From Reticulitermes speratus (taxonomy: Eukaryota; Arthropoda; Insecta; Blattodea; Rhinotermitidae), in contig JAJKFL010000004.1 in NCBI GenBank assembly GCA_021186555.1, forward strand, positions 20,922,406 to 20,986,405: DNA of 64,000 nucleotides, in the 5' to 3' direction. The notes under the pieces were generated by a model, which was not told the DNA's origin, did not search any database, and worked only from the letters and a program-made list of their open reading frames with translations. The translations under genes and the position numbers were made by a program. Positions 46,020 to 56,860 of the stretch are shown here, in pieces; the stretch's first letter is position 1, and each line of letters opens with the position of its first letter.

Positions 46020-46310
46020 TTGAAGGGCCCCGCAGCAGATGCTACGGACGCACCGCAGCCCTGAAGGCTTATTGTGCAGCCCTGTGATGAAGATGATGAA
46101 GTTTTGTCTGCTTTTCAATTTTAATGGAGCACCGGTGGAATGAAATTAACATGGGAAAACCGAAGTACTCGGAAAAAAAATCTGTCCCAGTGCTACTTTG
46201 TCCACCACAAATCCCACACGGACCGGGCCGGTATCAAACCCGGGCCTCCGCGGTCAGAGGCCGGCGACTAAGAGCCTGAGCCATGGCACGGCCTAGCTAT
46301 CTAGTTAGGT
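46020..46310 (-). mobile_element. SINE family C
   Basis: On the minus strand: GGCCGTGCCATGGCTCAGGC head, a tRNA-like GGGTTTGATACCGGCC box, accacaaatccc-type middle, and an end block gcacaataagccttcagggc. Blocks of it recur at 43455, 20390 and 11790. Confidence 0.6.
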
Positions 46311-46319
46311 TGTTAGGTA

Positions 46320-46440
46320 GCCAGCAATGGCGTAGATAAGGCCCCCACAGACCCCGCGGAGCAGTGGGCCCCGTGGGTCGGGAAGGGGATACCCTAATGT
46401 ACTGAACACTAAAATTTGTTGTATTTCTCTTCGGACTGGA
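46320..46440 (+). repeat. Short repeat shared with 47885-48000
   Basis: agcaatggcgtagataaggc, cccgcggagcagtggg and ccccgtgggtcggg match the gcggcgtaggtatggcc and cccgcggagtgaaggggtcc copy at 47885. Unknown class. Confidence 0.5.
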
Positions 46441-47109
46441 GCCCTTTCTTCTGACAGAAGGCATTATTCTGCATTCCTATTATGAGATATGGGCGTAACT
46501 TCGCTAACAATTATCGGGGGCCCGATTAATGAGTAGTGGAGAGCCCCCAACCGGTTATGTACGCTACTGGTCTATAGGCTTTCAAGTAAAATTGTTTTCA
46601 TGATTTCTCATAGGCTTACAGATTAATTTTGTAACATTTCATAGAATTTTATGTTAAGTATTTTCCATGCGAAATTTAAGCAGAATCCGTCACTGGATTC
46701 AAGACACAAATGTCGCATAAGACAGGTGGGCAATGCTGCGTGCCCATAATACATATGTATATTTATTTTTTCGATTTTCCAAAATTACTAATTAAGTTAT
46801 TTTTTGTAAATTAAAAATTCTTAAATAATATTTCGCTTCTCATGAATTTGAGTGATCCTTGGATATTTACTATGAATGATTAATGTTTATGGATTTGGAA
46901 TGTGAAGTTCATGGATTCCTGTAACGTAATATGCCGGTGTTTGACTGAAGAGACATAGAAGCCACTTAGACAACCAACGATCCTCTTGCTACAGTTCCAA
47001 CCGAGTACGCTTATCCCTTCAGTAGAACGGTACAGCTACACCAACCTGCGTAATGAAGGTGTAGAACTCTGAATACTATTATCATTAATTCTTTCATCGT
47101 AATTTCATG

Positions 47110-47508
47110 TTAAAATATGGTGAGAAGGATCAAACCTCGCTCAAGCTGTGTAGAAGCCATTCGCCATGCTGTGTTGGGTAGAGTTTGAATTGTGACGAGG
47201 TGGCGCTCCAGTGACGCATTATGTTCCGTCATTCCTGCCCTCACTTCTTGCGGGACTATGATTCGTTCAGTTCTGCCGTCCTTGCCTCTGACTGGCTGCA
47301 GCGTCTGAAACTCGTAACCATTGTTTGCTTCGCTGCACGACGCAGAGAACTCCACAGCTGACTGGCGGCGGTGAGATGCCTCATGGCACATCACAATGAC
47401 ACTGCTCTCGACGGATGGTGGCTCGTTACTGGCATCGTCTGGGACGTCAGACGCCGCTCCTAGGTCACTCGACTGATGGTCATCACCCGACAGTCCTACC
47501 ACATCCAT
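47110..47508 (-). CDS. Unassigned exon-like ORF, candidate 5' exon
   Basis: 132 codons from an ATG at 47508 that directly follows CGTCTGCAG, to a TAA. The stretch is G/C-richer than its surroundings and looks protein-like (MDVVGLSGDDHQSSD near the start, then TLQPVRGKDGRTERIIVPQE). A good donor (GAA followed by GTGAGG) occurs after IIVPQE. It lies 2.2 kb upstream of the bHLH exon on the same strand, so it may be the N-terminus of that transcription factor. The donor leaves in phase 0 while the bHLH exon needs phase 1, so an extra exon or another donor would be required. I do not recognise the protein. Confidence 0.35.
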   Translation of the reverse strand: MDVVGLSGDDHQSSDLGAASDVPDDASNEPPSVESSVIVMCHEASHRRQSAVEFSASCSEANNGYEFQTLQPVRGKDGRTERIIVPQEVRAGMTEHNASLERHLVTIQTLPNTAWRMASTQLERGLILLTIF

Positions 47509-47602
47509 CTGCAGACGAGTAATTGCAAATGACGGATGAGCATTTGTTATTTACGGTTTCTCTAACGACACTATCCGTACGTCAGGTTATATAGCCCATA
47601 GC

Positions 47603-47800
47603 GTGGACTGGAGAGGAACAGTGGACAATGAGTTGCAAAGGATGCTGAAGAAAGTAGCAGTGGCCTCATCTGATGAACTATTCCGGCAATTTTCTGTACA
47701 GACTAAGAAAAAGTACAAAAACTTTCTAAATACCCTGTTTCCGCATCTAGATCTGAAACTAGTATTTCCGGAATACGAAGCAGATGCGTCATCCATTTGA
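47603..47800 (+). CDS. Unassigned 65-codon open stretch opposite the candidate exon
   Basis: The plus strand is open for 65 codons, ending at a TGA (47798-47800), and reads like a globular protein fragment (SSDELFRQFSVQTKKKYKNF, then LFPHLDLKLVFPEYEA). The first codon is GTG; the first ATG is 14 codons in. The opposite strand is also open over the same stretch, so coding sense is not settled. It could be an exon of a divergent gene or a transposon fragment. No family recognised. Confidence 0.2.
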   Translation: MDWRGTVDNELQRMLKKVAVASSDELFRQFSVQTKKKYKNFLNTLFPHLDLKLVFPEYEADASSI

Positions 47801-47884
47801 GGGCGACGCTCAATGACAGATGATTATGGAACAAGCTTTACTATCCAGTTGAAACAACACTAAAAGTAGGCCCTTTTAGAATAT

Positions 47885-48000
47885 GCCAGCGGCGTAGGTA
47901 TGGCCACAGCCGATCCCGCGGAGTGAAGGGGTCCCGTGGGTCGAGGGTCCCCAAACATACAGACTACTAAAGTTTGTTTTGTGTTCTTTCGGTTTGCTAT
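47885..48000 (+). repeat. Second copy of the 46320 repeat
   Basis: Same order of blocks (ggcgtaggtatggcc, cccgcggagtg, cccgtgggtcgagggtcc, aaagtttgttttgtg). Confidence 0.5.
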
Positions 48001-48239
48001 TTTTGTGTTACGATAACCTGTTGTTACGGTATTTGCCTGGAAAGATTGACTAAAATCGCTGAAAGTTTCATGAGAGACCTTAAACATGAAAACACGGATT
48101 TTTCCAAAACTCTGGCAAACCACCAGTAAGACTACACAGCATCAGAGTCCAGAAGACCACAATCCAAGTTAGATATGGGGACTAAAACCAACAAACGCAC
48201 ACAAGTTTATGAGAATATATTATAAACGTAATAATACCT

Positions 48240-48275
48240 CCTACATGTTTCGGCCACTTATGTGGCCAACCTCAG
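48240..48275 (-). ncRNA. Hammerhead-like motif, copy i
   Basis: On the minus strand: CTGAGGT, stem GGCCAC/GTGGCC with an ATAA loop, then GAAACATGTAGG. The clearest stem of the set. Confidence 0.5.
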
Positions 48276-48424
48276 TGAGGTGTTACGAAGAATAAATACA
48301 TTGAGATGTTACAAAAGTTTGTGAATCAATGCACATGTAAAATGTTAAATATTAAAATTACATAGTTTAAAATATATATTACAGTTTAAAATACAGACAA
48401 AAGTTTAATTCTGCTACGTAATTT

Positions 48425-48555
48425 TTATTGCCGGTATCGATCGAATAGGAGACTATGTGGGACCCAGAGCCAGACTGGACGCTTCTTTCCCCCTAAAGGG
48501 AATCGAACCACAATTCCTCTTAGTCCACCGACTGAGCTACCCCAGCTCCCCACTC
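48425..48555 (-). mobile_element. SINE head and partial body (family A)
   Basis: On the minus strand: GGGGTAGCTCAGTCGGTGGA and GTGGTTCGATTCCC are good A and B boxes, followed by the ccagtctggctctgggtccc SINE body. It is not a tRNA gene because no acceptor stem closes. Confidence 0.65.
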
Positions 48556-48964
48556 TGGTCAGGCTTAAGACGATTCACGTTAATTCAGTGGGTAAGGTGA
48601 GAAACCCCTTACTTGTAGGCAATACGGGTTACATCTGGCGAACAATGGCTGAAGCAATGGAAATGACGTAATAAGACGGTACCAGTATTAATTACTTCCA
48701 TCTAGATAGAGAAGGTTATCACGTGATTACCACTACAAACATAACCGTAAACGGAACAGCTAGTTGGAGGGAAATAGGGGAAGGTACGCTAAAGAGGTTG
48801 GCGTAACAAATCCAGGGAGTTGTAGAGTATCAGATATCCCCCTATACACAAAATTAATGCTTTACCACTGGGCTAACAGGATCTATAATTTTAATAATCC
48901 GGAGAAATTTGTTAATCCTCAAATGATCATAACACACAAAGTTATAACAGTCCCACAGTTTTAG

Positions 48965-49205
48965 TTAAACTGTCAAAACTCTTCAGCAAAACGCCTGTTG
49001 GGCGTAAATGGAAGGATGTTATTGAATTGGATCTTACAGAAACAGGGTTAAGAGTGTGGGCTACGATCACTTGTGTGGCGACAGGGACTCATCACAATAT
49101 ATGTTAAAGGACATCCTGAATACGTGAAATGCGGGAAGTTCTTGACAAGGTGAGCAACTATTATCTTATCAAGAAGGACCATATTCCATTTAGTTGGTTA
49201 GTTAC
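48965..49205 (+). mobile_element. RTE-family 3' end relic
   Basis: Matches the last part of the RTE ORF and its 3' UTR (gtgaaatgcgggaagttc, then cttatcaagaaggacc, then a tttagttggttagtta tail) through frameshifts. Confidence 0.6.
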
Positions 49206-49206
49206 A

Positions 49207-49370
49207 TGGCCACTAGGCACGCTGGTGTAGCGATAAAACGCTTAGATTTGTACCACGAGGTAGCAAGTTCGAATCTTGGAAGGATTACCGGTTACCCTAA
49301 CTAGGAATTTCGTGGTTTCCCTGTCTCTCAGTCTAACGAAAGTACGGGAAAAGGATAAAAGGTAACATTA
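49207..49370 (+). mobile_element. SINE family B
   Basis: tRNA-like head with a GCAAGTTCGAATCTTGG B box, then gaatttcgtggtttccctg; same layout as the other family B copies. Confidence 0.5.
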
Positions 49371-49374
49371 TCCC

Positions 49375-49640
49375 TCTCCACGTCATGAAGGCATAAAGTG
49401 GGAGTGGAGGTATATCTCCACTCATTCTTAACCTCGGCAATCATTGGAGGTGCGTGGGCAGCCTCACGCCCCTGCCGCTTTACGCCCGGTGAAAGTGGCC
49501 CCGGTACCCATCGAATAGGACGCTGGTGGACACCAGAGCCCGTCTGCACGTTCAGGAGAATAATAAACCTTTTGCCCCTGCCGGAACTCGAACCCCGGAT
49601 TGTCCAGCCCGTAGTCCCTTCGGTATTCTATAAAGCTTCC
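49375..49640 (-). mobile_element. SINE family A
   Basis: Minus-strand body with TTCGAGTTCCGGCAGGGGC (B box), cagacgggctctggtgtcc, gggtaccggggccactttca and a tggagatatacctccactcc end block. Confidence 0.7.
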
Positions 49641-49739
49641 TCCTTCCATATCGTTACGTACTTCGTGTTTTTTTAATTCTTCTTTGTCCTTAAAGACCCT
49701 AGGTCTACAAAGTCTCTATCTGAAAGTGTCTTTAAAAGG

Positions 49740-49985
49740 TAAAGGTAAGGTTGTTCCTGTCCATGCCACAAGGGAAGTAAAGTTATAGCTCCTCCCATTC
49801 TTAACTTCGGCACCAGATAGTGGTGAGTAGTCAGCTTCACGCCACTGCTGCTTTATCCCCGGGAAGGAAACTTGATACCCGATAAACATGAGATGGGTGG
49901 GTCCCAGAGCCGGTCTGGACGTTTTGGAGAAGAAGTAAATCTTCTACCCCTACTGGGATTGGAAATAGTGTCAGGACTAACTCTA
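49740..49985 (-). mobile_element. SINE family A
   Basis: Minus-strand order ccagtaggggtagaag, gtccagaccggctctgggac, cccggggataaagcagcagt, gctgactactcaccac and a tail of acctttacctttt type. Adjacent to the previous copy. Confidence 0.65.
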
Positions 49986-50487
49986 TAATAAATCAATATT
50001 TAAGAATACCTAGAATATGATAGAAGTATACTTGAACACCGTATTATCTTACCAGACATTTACACATTTCTTCAGGCAATAGCGGAATTCCTTCCACTGT
50101 GTTTGAAAGAAGGCCCATGTCAGACATCTGCTTAGACTAGTAAAATAAAGTATGTGTTCTATGATTATAACACAAAATCAGAACCTCACAACTCGAAATG
50201 CTACACTGAACTGACTCTTGCAGGACGATGGTATGAAAACAGAATAACAAACAAAACTGTGAAACGCCAATATTCGAAGAATTTGGCGACGACGTAAGTC
50301 TGTACGCTTTCGTGTCATTGCAATGGAATTTTAAAAAATGAGACAGTCTATCTGAAAAACACGTCTTCTTGTTATCAAACAATGAGTTCGAAGTAGAACT
50401 CATATACCTACATTCCTATTGCATAGATTTATAATGTCTGACAGATCTATTAATCTACTACCATTGTTATTCTAGTTTATTATTGTG

Positions 50488-50912
50488 AACAAGACAGGCA
50501 AAGTACGTACATCGTTAAAATGGTGGCGCGTGCGCGTAACCATTGTTTCCATGGAAACGTAACAACACGTTCCCTTTGTATTTTTTCCAGCTACATGTAA
50601 CTGTCAACAATATAAACGTGTTGTCATGGTAACACAAAAATCGGTTCCTTTGCATTGTTGTCAAGCTACATGATATTTCGTACTGCTGTCAATAATATAG
50701 ACATACTTAGGTGTTCAAGCGGTCTCCGATGTTTTTGTCCGATTTCAATTGAATTTGGAGTTTCTCGACAGACTTTCATAGAAGTCCCCAATATCACAAT
50801 ATCAATTTCACAGAAATCCGTCCAGTAGAAGCCGCGATGATAGGTGCTTACAGACGGACGGACGGACAGACGGACAATAGACGCTTTTTGATTCTTATGC
50901 GAACGCGGCTAA
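50488..50912 (+). repeat. GGAC-run repeat family, copy 2 (diverged)
   Basis: Starts acaagacaggcaaagtacgt, has gcgcgtgcgcgtaaccattg, a cagacggacggacggacaga run (50852) and the end aatagacgctttttg, then atgcgaacgcggctaaag. Confidence 0.6.
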
Positions 50913-51734
50913 AGACTAACTACTTATGCCTAAGTAGGCCTATAGTATGTATTATGTACTCAATAAATTTGTTGGATAAACTCAAAGGTTCTCACTGTCG
51001 CCATGTTTGTAGCTGTCGACATGATAATTTTATCAAGCCCACGTATTTAAACACTTATTCAGGTTCCATGTGCACGTATACTTATTATCCATCTCCATAC
51101 CAACTTTCACATGCCTAGATCCAATGGTTCATTAGTTATTGCCATTCAGAGAAACCAGATGAAAGTTTTCGTACGATTGCCGTGTTGCCATTTAACATTA
51201 AAAAATACGTTATCTGAACAAATGCTACTACATCTTTTCCCAAACGTCATTCGAAGCTCTAAAGAAATAGGCGCTAGTGGCGCTCTCACCTCTCAAGATC
51301 GCGAATACGCCATGTTGTCATTATTAGTTGTGGAAAATTAAAAACTGCACGGCGTTGGGGTGACATATAATGGCGCAATGTTCGTACCAACTTTAGTCAG
51401 AATACGTCAGCTGGTTCAAAAGTTGAAAAGAACCCCCCCCCCCCCCCCCCACACACACCACACAGACCACGCTGTTCACACACACATACACAGAACGGTG
51501 ATCTAATAAACCTACTTTTTCCTTTTTAAGGAAGCTTCTGTTACAATCAGAGGTCACATTGCTTACTGTTACGCTCCGAGCTCACATCGCAACGATATTA
51601 GTCACAATGAAAGGTACTGTTCCTTCTCCAGAAACCTCTTTCCTGGGAAGGATTCCGAAGCTCTAAACTACACGAACAAACTCCTATTATTAACATCAGC
51701 GAAATACGTTAACTTCTGTGTTCTGTCGGGCATC

Positions 51735-51960
51735 GATTGTGGTCCAAGGCGTAATACTGGCGACTTGTAGGCTATTCGAGAGGTACGTGGTTCGAATCTC
51801 GGACTGGGTACTGACTATTCTAGGGTTCTTTTCTGGGTTTCCTAAGTTCCCCCACGCAAATTACAAGATGCTACCGTAAATTAGGCATGGCTGCGTCCTT
51901 CCACGGTCCTTCCTATTTGTTTTCCACTATCATCCACTCATTCTATCCTACACAGTAGAA
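51735..51960 (+). mobile_element. SINE family B-like
   Basis: Head ggtccaaggcgtaatactgg with GTGGTTCGAATCTCGGAC B box, then gggttcttttctgggtttcc and a long 3' body. Confidence 0.45.
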
Positions 51961-52149
51961 TATCTCAAGTTACTCACAGGGCCGTTAAATAAAATAAAAC
52001 ACTTTTGTACTTTAACTGCAATGCAAAAATTAATTGAGTAAATGATTCCATTAATTTCTTGAAGTAACATTTACTTTCTATTTCTCTCCACTAATTAATC
52101 GCTTAGGACCTTGTAATGCAAAATATAATAACATTAAAATCAGGCATGC

Positions 52150-52347
52150 TTGATCTGTCGGTTATATGTCAAGGGTCTTAAAATGGCTGAAGGGCACAGG
52201 TCGGAAAAGGGAGACCAGAAATGCGTACATAATTACCTAAAATCGGGAAGCATTTTGACCAGCGGCAACTTCAAAGAGCGAAAAAAATTAGAGGATAACA
52301 TTAAAATTAAACTTAAGAAAATCGGTTTAAGAATGGGAGGTAGGTAA
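52150..52347 (+). mobile_element. RTE-family C-terminal fragment
   Basis: Reads LEDNIKIKLKKIGLRMGG near its end, equivalent to the [16 protein letters not shown] segment of the RTE ORF. The upstream part is weakly similar. No 3' tail seen. Confidence 0.45.
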
Positions 52348-52744
52348 AACTAGCCAATGACAGTATGGCCTATCCAAAAGCGTGCTTTGGTGTTGGTTTC
52401 TTTTGCCTTGACCTATGGGCCTAATTTTTATCTTTCTAGTTCCAGGGTACGTTTACATACGCTCCTTTTCCAGCGGGAATTCAAATTACGAATATAGGAA
52501 AATCTACAAAGCGTCGAAAACTCCTGTTATCTTACCTGCTATATATTATCTAGATAAAAAAAAGAGAGAGATACGGATTGTCCATCATCGGGTTTCAGTT
52601 AAAAAGTGAAGATTCGTTCCTCAATTAAAGCTGAGGCCGCGCTCATTTAAATCACGTCAGTATTTAAAATTGGACGCAGGCTATGTACATCCATATGTGG
52701 TGCTTATAAACATATAAAAAACTGTATCAACTGCGTGAAAGTGA

Positions 52745-52950
52745 AGTCCTCCGTGTGCACACCATGAAGGCTTACTAGGAAGGAGTATAGCTCAACGCAT
52801 TCTTCACCTCGGTACTCGATGGAGGTGAGCGGCCAGCTTTAAGCCCTGGCCGCTTTAACCCCGGGGAAGGAGCTCCCGGAACCATTCACTGGGGCGTTAG
52901 GTGGGCACCAGAACCACTGCGGATGAATTCCATCTGCTAGACACTCAACA
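52745..52950 (-). mobile_element. SINE family A, partial
   Basis: Minus-strand blocks ggttctggtgcccacctaac, ggttccgggagctccttccc, ccggggttaaagcggccagg and gctggccgctcacctccatc. Confidence 0.6.
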
Positions 52951-53358
52951 AAATTTACTTCCCACAGTTCCGCAGTAGCCTTATGCACCATACAATTAAA
53001 ACTACTGCCACGGTTTACATCAACCTTTCAAAACACAGTGGTTAGACTACATGTATCGTTTTCTTTAGCGTTATACTTCCACCATGCATGGGTTTCGTAT
53101 GATTTTCAGAACAAAGAACATTAACAGATTGGTGTTTGTGAAACAAACACTGCGTGTTTTCTGTTACGTAGAAAGTGCATGTTTCTATACTATTATTTAG
53201 ATCAGTGTTTCCCAAACGTTTTTGCTTGCGGCCTCTTTTGGCTTCGAAAAATAACCACGGATCCTCACATCCTTGCTCACGTAAATATAGAGTGTCCAGT
53301 TGATAGTTACACAAAATTAAGAATTTATATCTGAAAACTGATTGCACACATGTTATGT

Positions 53359-54239
53359 TTACAGTCTTTCTTTTTCAGCGTGACACAACACATAACTGAA
53401 TAACAGACTGTCGGTATTTGAGCATACATTCAATCTTACCTCAGAGGCTACTAGTTTGTCAAGAATGGTGTTGTTTATTTGTCTCACAAAGTCCTTTAAA
53501 GTTGGGGAGTGATTGTAGACAACTGAATTCTCATGTCGGGTGCGACATCCAGTATAATAATATTCATATTTTGTTGCCGCATACCTTGAAAATCCAGCTT
53601 CGCAGATCAGTTGTGGGAAACGGAAGAAGTTTGAGCACTGCATATTTAGACAGTGCATCTTCCTCCATTTTGTTCTCGAACAAGTAACGTACAAATACAA
53701 GTAATGCTGCCAACCGTGACACGTCTGTTGATTCGTCAAGTCGCAAACTAAAAGCAAAGCTGGATATAAGTCGCGACACCAATTGTTTTTTTATGTCTGC
53801 TGACAAATCTTCAATGCGACGTTTAACAGCATTATTCGATAACTGAACTATATCAAGTTTCTTTCTCGACTCTTCACCAAGCACACATGTTGCCATTTCC
53901 AGCGCACATAGTTTAACTAGGGTTTCTGCAACTGTACGTGCTTCCGCTGCAAGTGCAGTAAGGCAACTCACTCTGTAGGAGACCTCGGTAGCATTTTCAT
54001 TATCAGTTTTTGAACTTTTCACCCTAAGGCTCTGATAATTTGCTAATGCCTCAAGTTTACGCATGAAAAAAAACTAATATCATTGTCCTTACATTCAGGG
54101 TGATTAGTATCACGATGTCTACGAAGTTTGGCAGGTAACATAGAAATGTTTTGTAACACTTTGTTGCACAAAACGCATAGCGCGTCAGGGGCAATTTCAT
54201 CACCTGTATAAATAAAACCCAGAGACAAATAGGAATCAT
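53359..54239 (-). pseudogene. hAT transposase remnant (BED finger, part of core, hAT C-term)
   Basis: N to C on the minus strand: a BED-type zinc finger (ALCVLCNKVL, then HRDTNHPE) at about 54200-54080; then a frameshift; then the hAT core start (AETLVKLCALEM, LSNNAVKRRIEDLS, FAFSLRLDESTDV), including the DESTD block that holds the first catalytic Asp; then, in another frame, LICEAGFSRYAATKYEY and LDKLVASEVRLN, the C-terminal hAT segment. Full-length relatives are about 600-700 residues. Here most of the catalytic domain between the DESTD block and the C-terminus is missing, so this is a deletion derivative. Confidence 0.8.
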
Positions 54240-54844
54240 TATACTGCCATTTTTTACTACTTTCTGCAGCCCTAGAGCTGTCGATACTGGATTGCGAAGT
54301 AAAATTCTGAGATCGCTTACGACGTCGGTTTCACCTGTACTTGCTCTAGTAGTATTTGATTCTTTACTTAATCTACCTCTTCTTAGCCAATAATCTATGA
54401 TAAATAAAAAGCATTAACATTAGTGTTACTGCACGTTATTTCACTGACACTACTGCAATTAATAAAAATAACTACTTCGCTTCCCTTGTAATTACGTTAA
54501 CGCTGTATGAACTACGACTAAACTGAACTGGTGATCCGTGGTGGTGGAAGTCACAGCTAGAGATTACTAAAGTGTGTAGCAGGTGCAACAATGCGAGTTC
54601 GTTAATTTAATGAACATATTTTTCTTTCTGCGTCCACGTGCAACACACTTTGTAATCAGACAGCTACGAATACAGAGCAGTAGCATATGTAACAATGCAT
54701 TTCATGATTTGACCTTAATTGATCTCATTGTCGCTTGCTTCTTGCGTGCAGGGGTTTCTTAACTAGATATTCTAACGGTTACACGAAATAAATATAGTGA
54801 CAATTAAACAAGTTTCGCGATTATTTTTAACGAAACATTATTCC

Positions 54845-55825
54845 TTTAATTAAAGATAAGTAAACACTGGACCAAGGGGAGACGAGAAGTGTAAAGATTG
54901 GAAGAGGAGTTAGACAAGGTTGCTGTTTGTCACCGATTCTGTTCAACTTATACAGCGAATACCTTACAAAGGAAGCTCTTGAAGGGTTTGGAGACTTCAA
55001 AATAGGACAAGTAATTAGCACTGTGAAATATGCAGATGACCTTGTGCTACTGGCTAGGGAAGAAAAGGTGCTACAGGGCATGGTTGATAGACTAAGTGAA
55101 ATTGGAAGACGCTATGGAATGGAAATGAATGTGGAAAAAACTAAGGTAATGAAAATCTCAAGGCAACCATACCCAATAAAAATTATGATAGATAAAAAAC
55201 AATTGGAGAATGTGGAATATTTCAATTATTTGGGTAGCGTGCTAACAAATGATGCAAGGTGTACACGTGAAATTATACCCAGAATTGCCATGGCAAGAGC
55301 AGCATTCAACAAGAAGAAGACTCTTTTCACCAGCAAACTGGACTTAAATTTAAGGAAGAAACTAGTAAAGTGCTACATTTGGAGCAGAGCTTTGTGTGGT
55401 GCTGAAACGCGGACCCTTCGGAAAGTAGATCAGAAATACCTGGAAAGTTTTGAAATGTGGTGCTGGAGAAGAATGGAGAAGAACAGTTGGACCGATCATG
55501 TGAGAAATGAAGAAGTATTACACAGACTCAAGGAGGAGAGGAATATCTTACATACAATAACAAGAAAAAAGGCTAACAGGATTGGTCACATCTTGCGTAG
55601 AAACTGCCCTCTAAAACACGTGATTGAAGGAAAATTACAAGGAAGGATAGAAGTGACGGGAAGACGAGGAAGAAGGCGTAAGCAGCTACTGGATGAACTT
55701 AAGGAAGAGGGAAGATATTGGAAATTGAAAGAGGAAGCACTAGATCGCACCCTGTGTAGAACTCGCTTTGGAAGAGGCTACGGACCTGTCGTAAGACAGA
55801 CTACAAAATGAATGAAACACCAAAG
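54845..55825 (+). pseudogene. 5'-truncated RTE-like LINE reverse transcriptase inside the hAT
   Basis: The plus strand is open from 54927 to 55811. The frame extends upstream through GETRSVKIGRGVRQGC, the reverse-transcriptase palm segment. It contains the catalytic motif KYADDLVLLAREE, then NVEKTKVMKIS, NYLGSVLTNDARCTREI, LCGAETRTLRKVDQKYLESF and a basic tail GRRGRRRKQLL. It is a different family from the two long copies. The endonuclease and the first half of the reverse transcriptase are missing, the usual 5' truncation. One residue of the usual YGAETWTL box is altered (CGAETRTL). It ends a few bases after the stop. Confidence 0.85.
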
Positions 55826-55991
55826 TAACCATTAGAGAAATGTATCCATGGATTCGCTGGAAACTGTTCGCAAATCCTTTGAGATCCGCGGAGCATACTT
55901 TTGGAACCACTAATTTAGACGAAGGTCAGTTTGCAAGCGGCAGGGTTACATATTTGTTGCAGCAAAAATGAAGACACTTTGCAATAGTTGT

Positions 55992-56545
55992 TTATTAGGC
56001 GCGTTCGCAAAATTGCGAAAAGCGATTAATAGCTTCGTCATGTCTGTCTGTCCCGCCGTCCGTTCGTCCGCATGGAACAACTCGGCTCCCACTGGACTAA
56101 TTTTCATGAAATTTGTTATTTGAGGCTTTTTCGAAAATCAGTCGAGAAAATTCAACTTTCATTAAAATCTGAGAAGAATAACGGGGTACTTTACCTGAAG
56201 AACTAACTAAATTTGTAACAATATCTCGCTCAGTTCTTCTTAGAATGATAAGTGTTTTAGACAAAAGTTGTAAAGAAAATCAAAACACATTTTGTATTTT
56301 CGATAACTTCTTTTTTCTTGAAAATCGTGCCCTTTATGAGACAATGTGGAAAAAAATGGTAGAGCCAGACAGGCCACAGGTGGCAATATAATACGGCGCA
56401 TGGGCATTGCATGCTGGATAACTAAGGCTACAGACACACTCAGAATTTGTAATATTTATTTCTTTTCCACGGCAACATTTGTTACGCGAACGCGCCTCAA
56501 TGTTACGTTTATAGTACATTGCCTGCCCTTTTCAATCTATCCCTG
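55992..56545 (-). repeat. GGAC-run repeat family, copy 3
   Basis: The plus strand reads ggcgcgttcgcaaaattgcg, then cttcgtcatgtctgtctgtc and a CCGTC run, through gataatgtggaaaaa-type middle to tacattgcctgcccttttc; the inverse of copy 1. Lies 80 bp beyond the hAT right end. Confidence 0.7.
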
Positions 56546-56846
56546 ACACATTATTAGATATAAGTTATACCCAAGCACATGATTGAGTTCTACCGATTCC
56601 CTTCAATACTGGGAAGTCGGGACATAAAGCAATAATTCATATTCCTGTCCGTACAAAAATGATATAGAAGGAAAGAAGAGGAGAAACGAATGCGTTAATA
56701 CGATATGCAGCTTTGACTTAGGCTTTAAAATCCCTTGTTGAGAACAACTTCTGCCCACATTCCCAAGAAAGTGTCTTAAGTTTCTTTACTGGGAGCCCGA
56801 TAAGTGACAAAAGTGGATCATGATTTAAAAATTAAACTAATTTTCA

Positions 56847-56860
56847 TAATGTGTAAAATA
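56847..56860. repeat. Left target-site duplication of RTE copy 2
   Basis: taatgtgtaaaata, identical to 60049-60062. Confidence 0.9.

Larger units (their letters stand above)
53203..55912 (-). mobile_element. hAT transposon with internal deletion and a nested LINE
   Basis: The left end begins cagtgtttcccaaac and the right end reads, on the minus strand, tagtggttccaaaagt: imperfect hAT terminal inverted repeats. They are flanked by 8-bp duplications atttagat (53195-53202) and atttagac (55913-55920), one mismatch apart. The interior carries ZBED/SCAND3-type transposase remnants on the minus strand and, near the right end, a 1-kb LINE fragment on the plus strand that must have inserted later. 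Confidence 0.85.

Noticed and set aside
48495..48555. tRNA gene on the minus strand
   Set aside because: A and B boxes are good but no cloverleaf closes and the sequence runs straight into SINE body.
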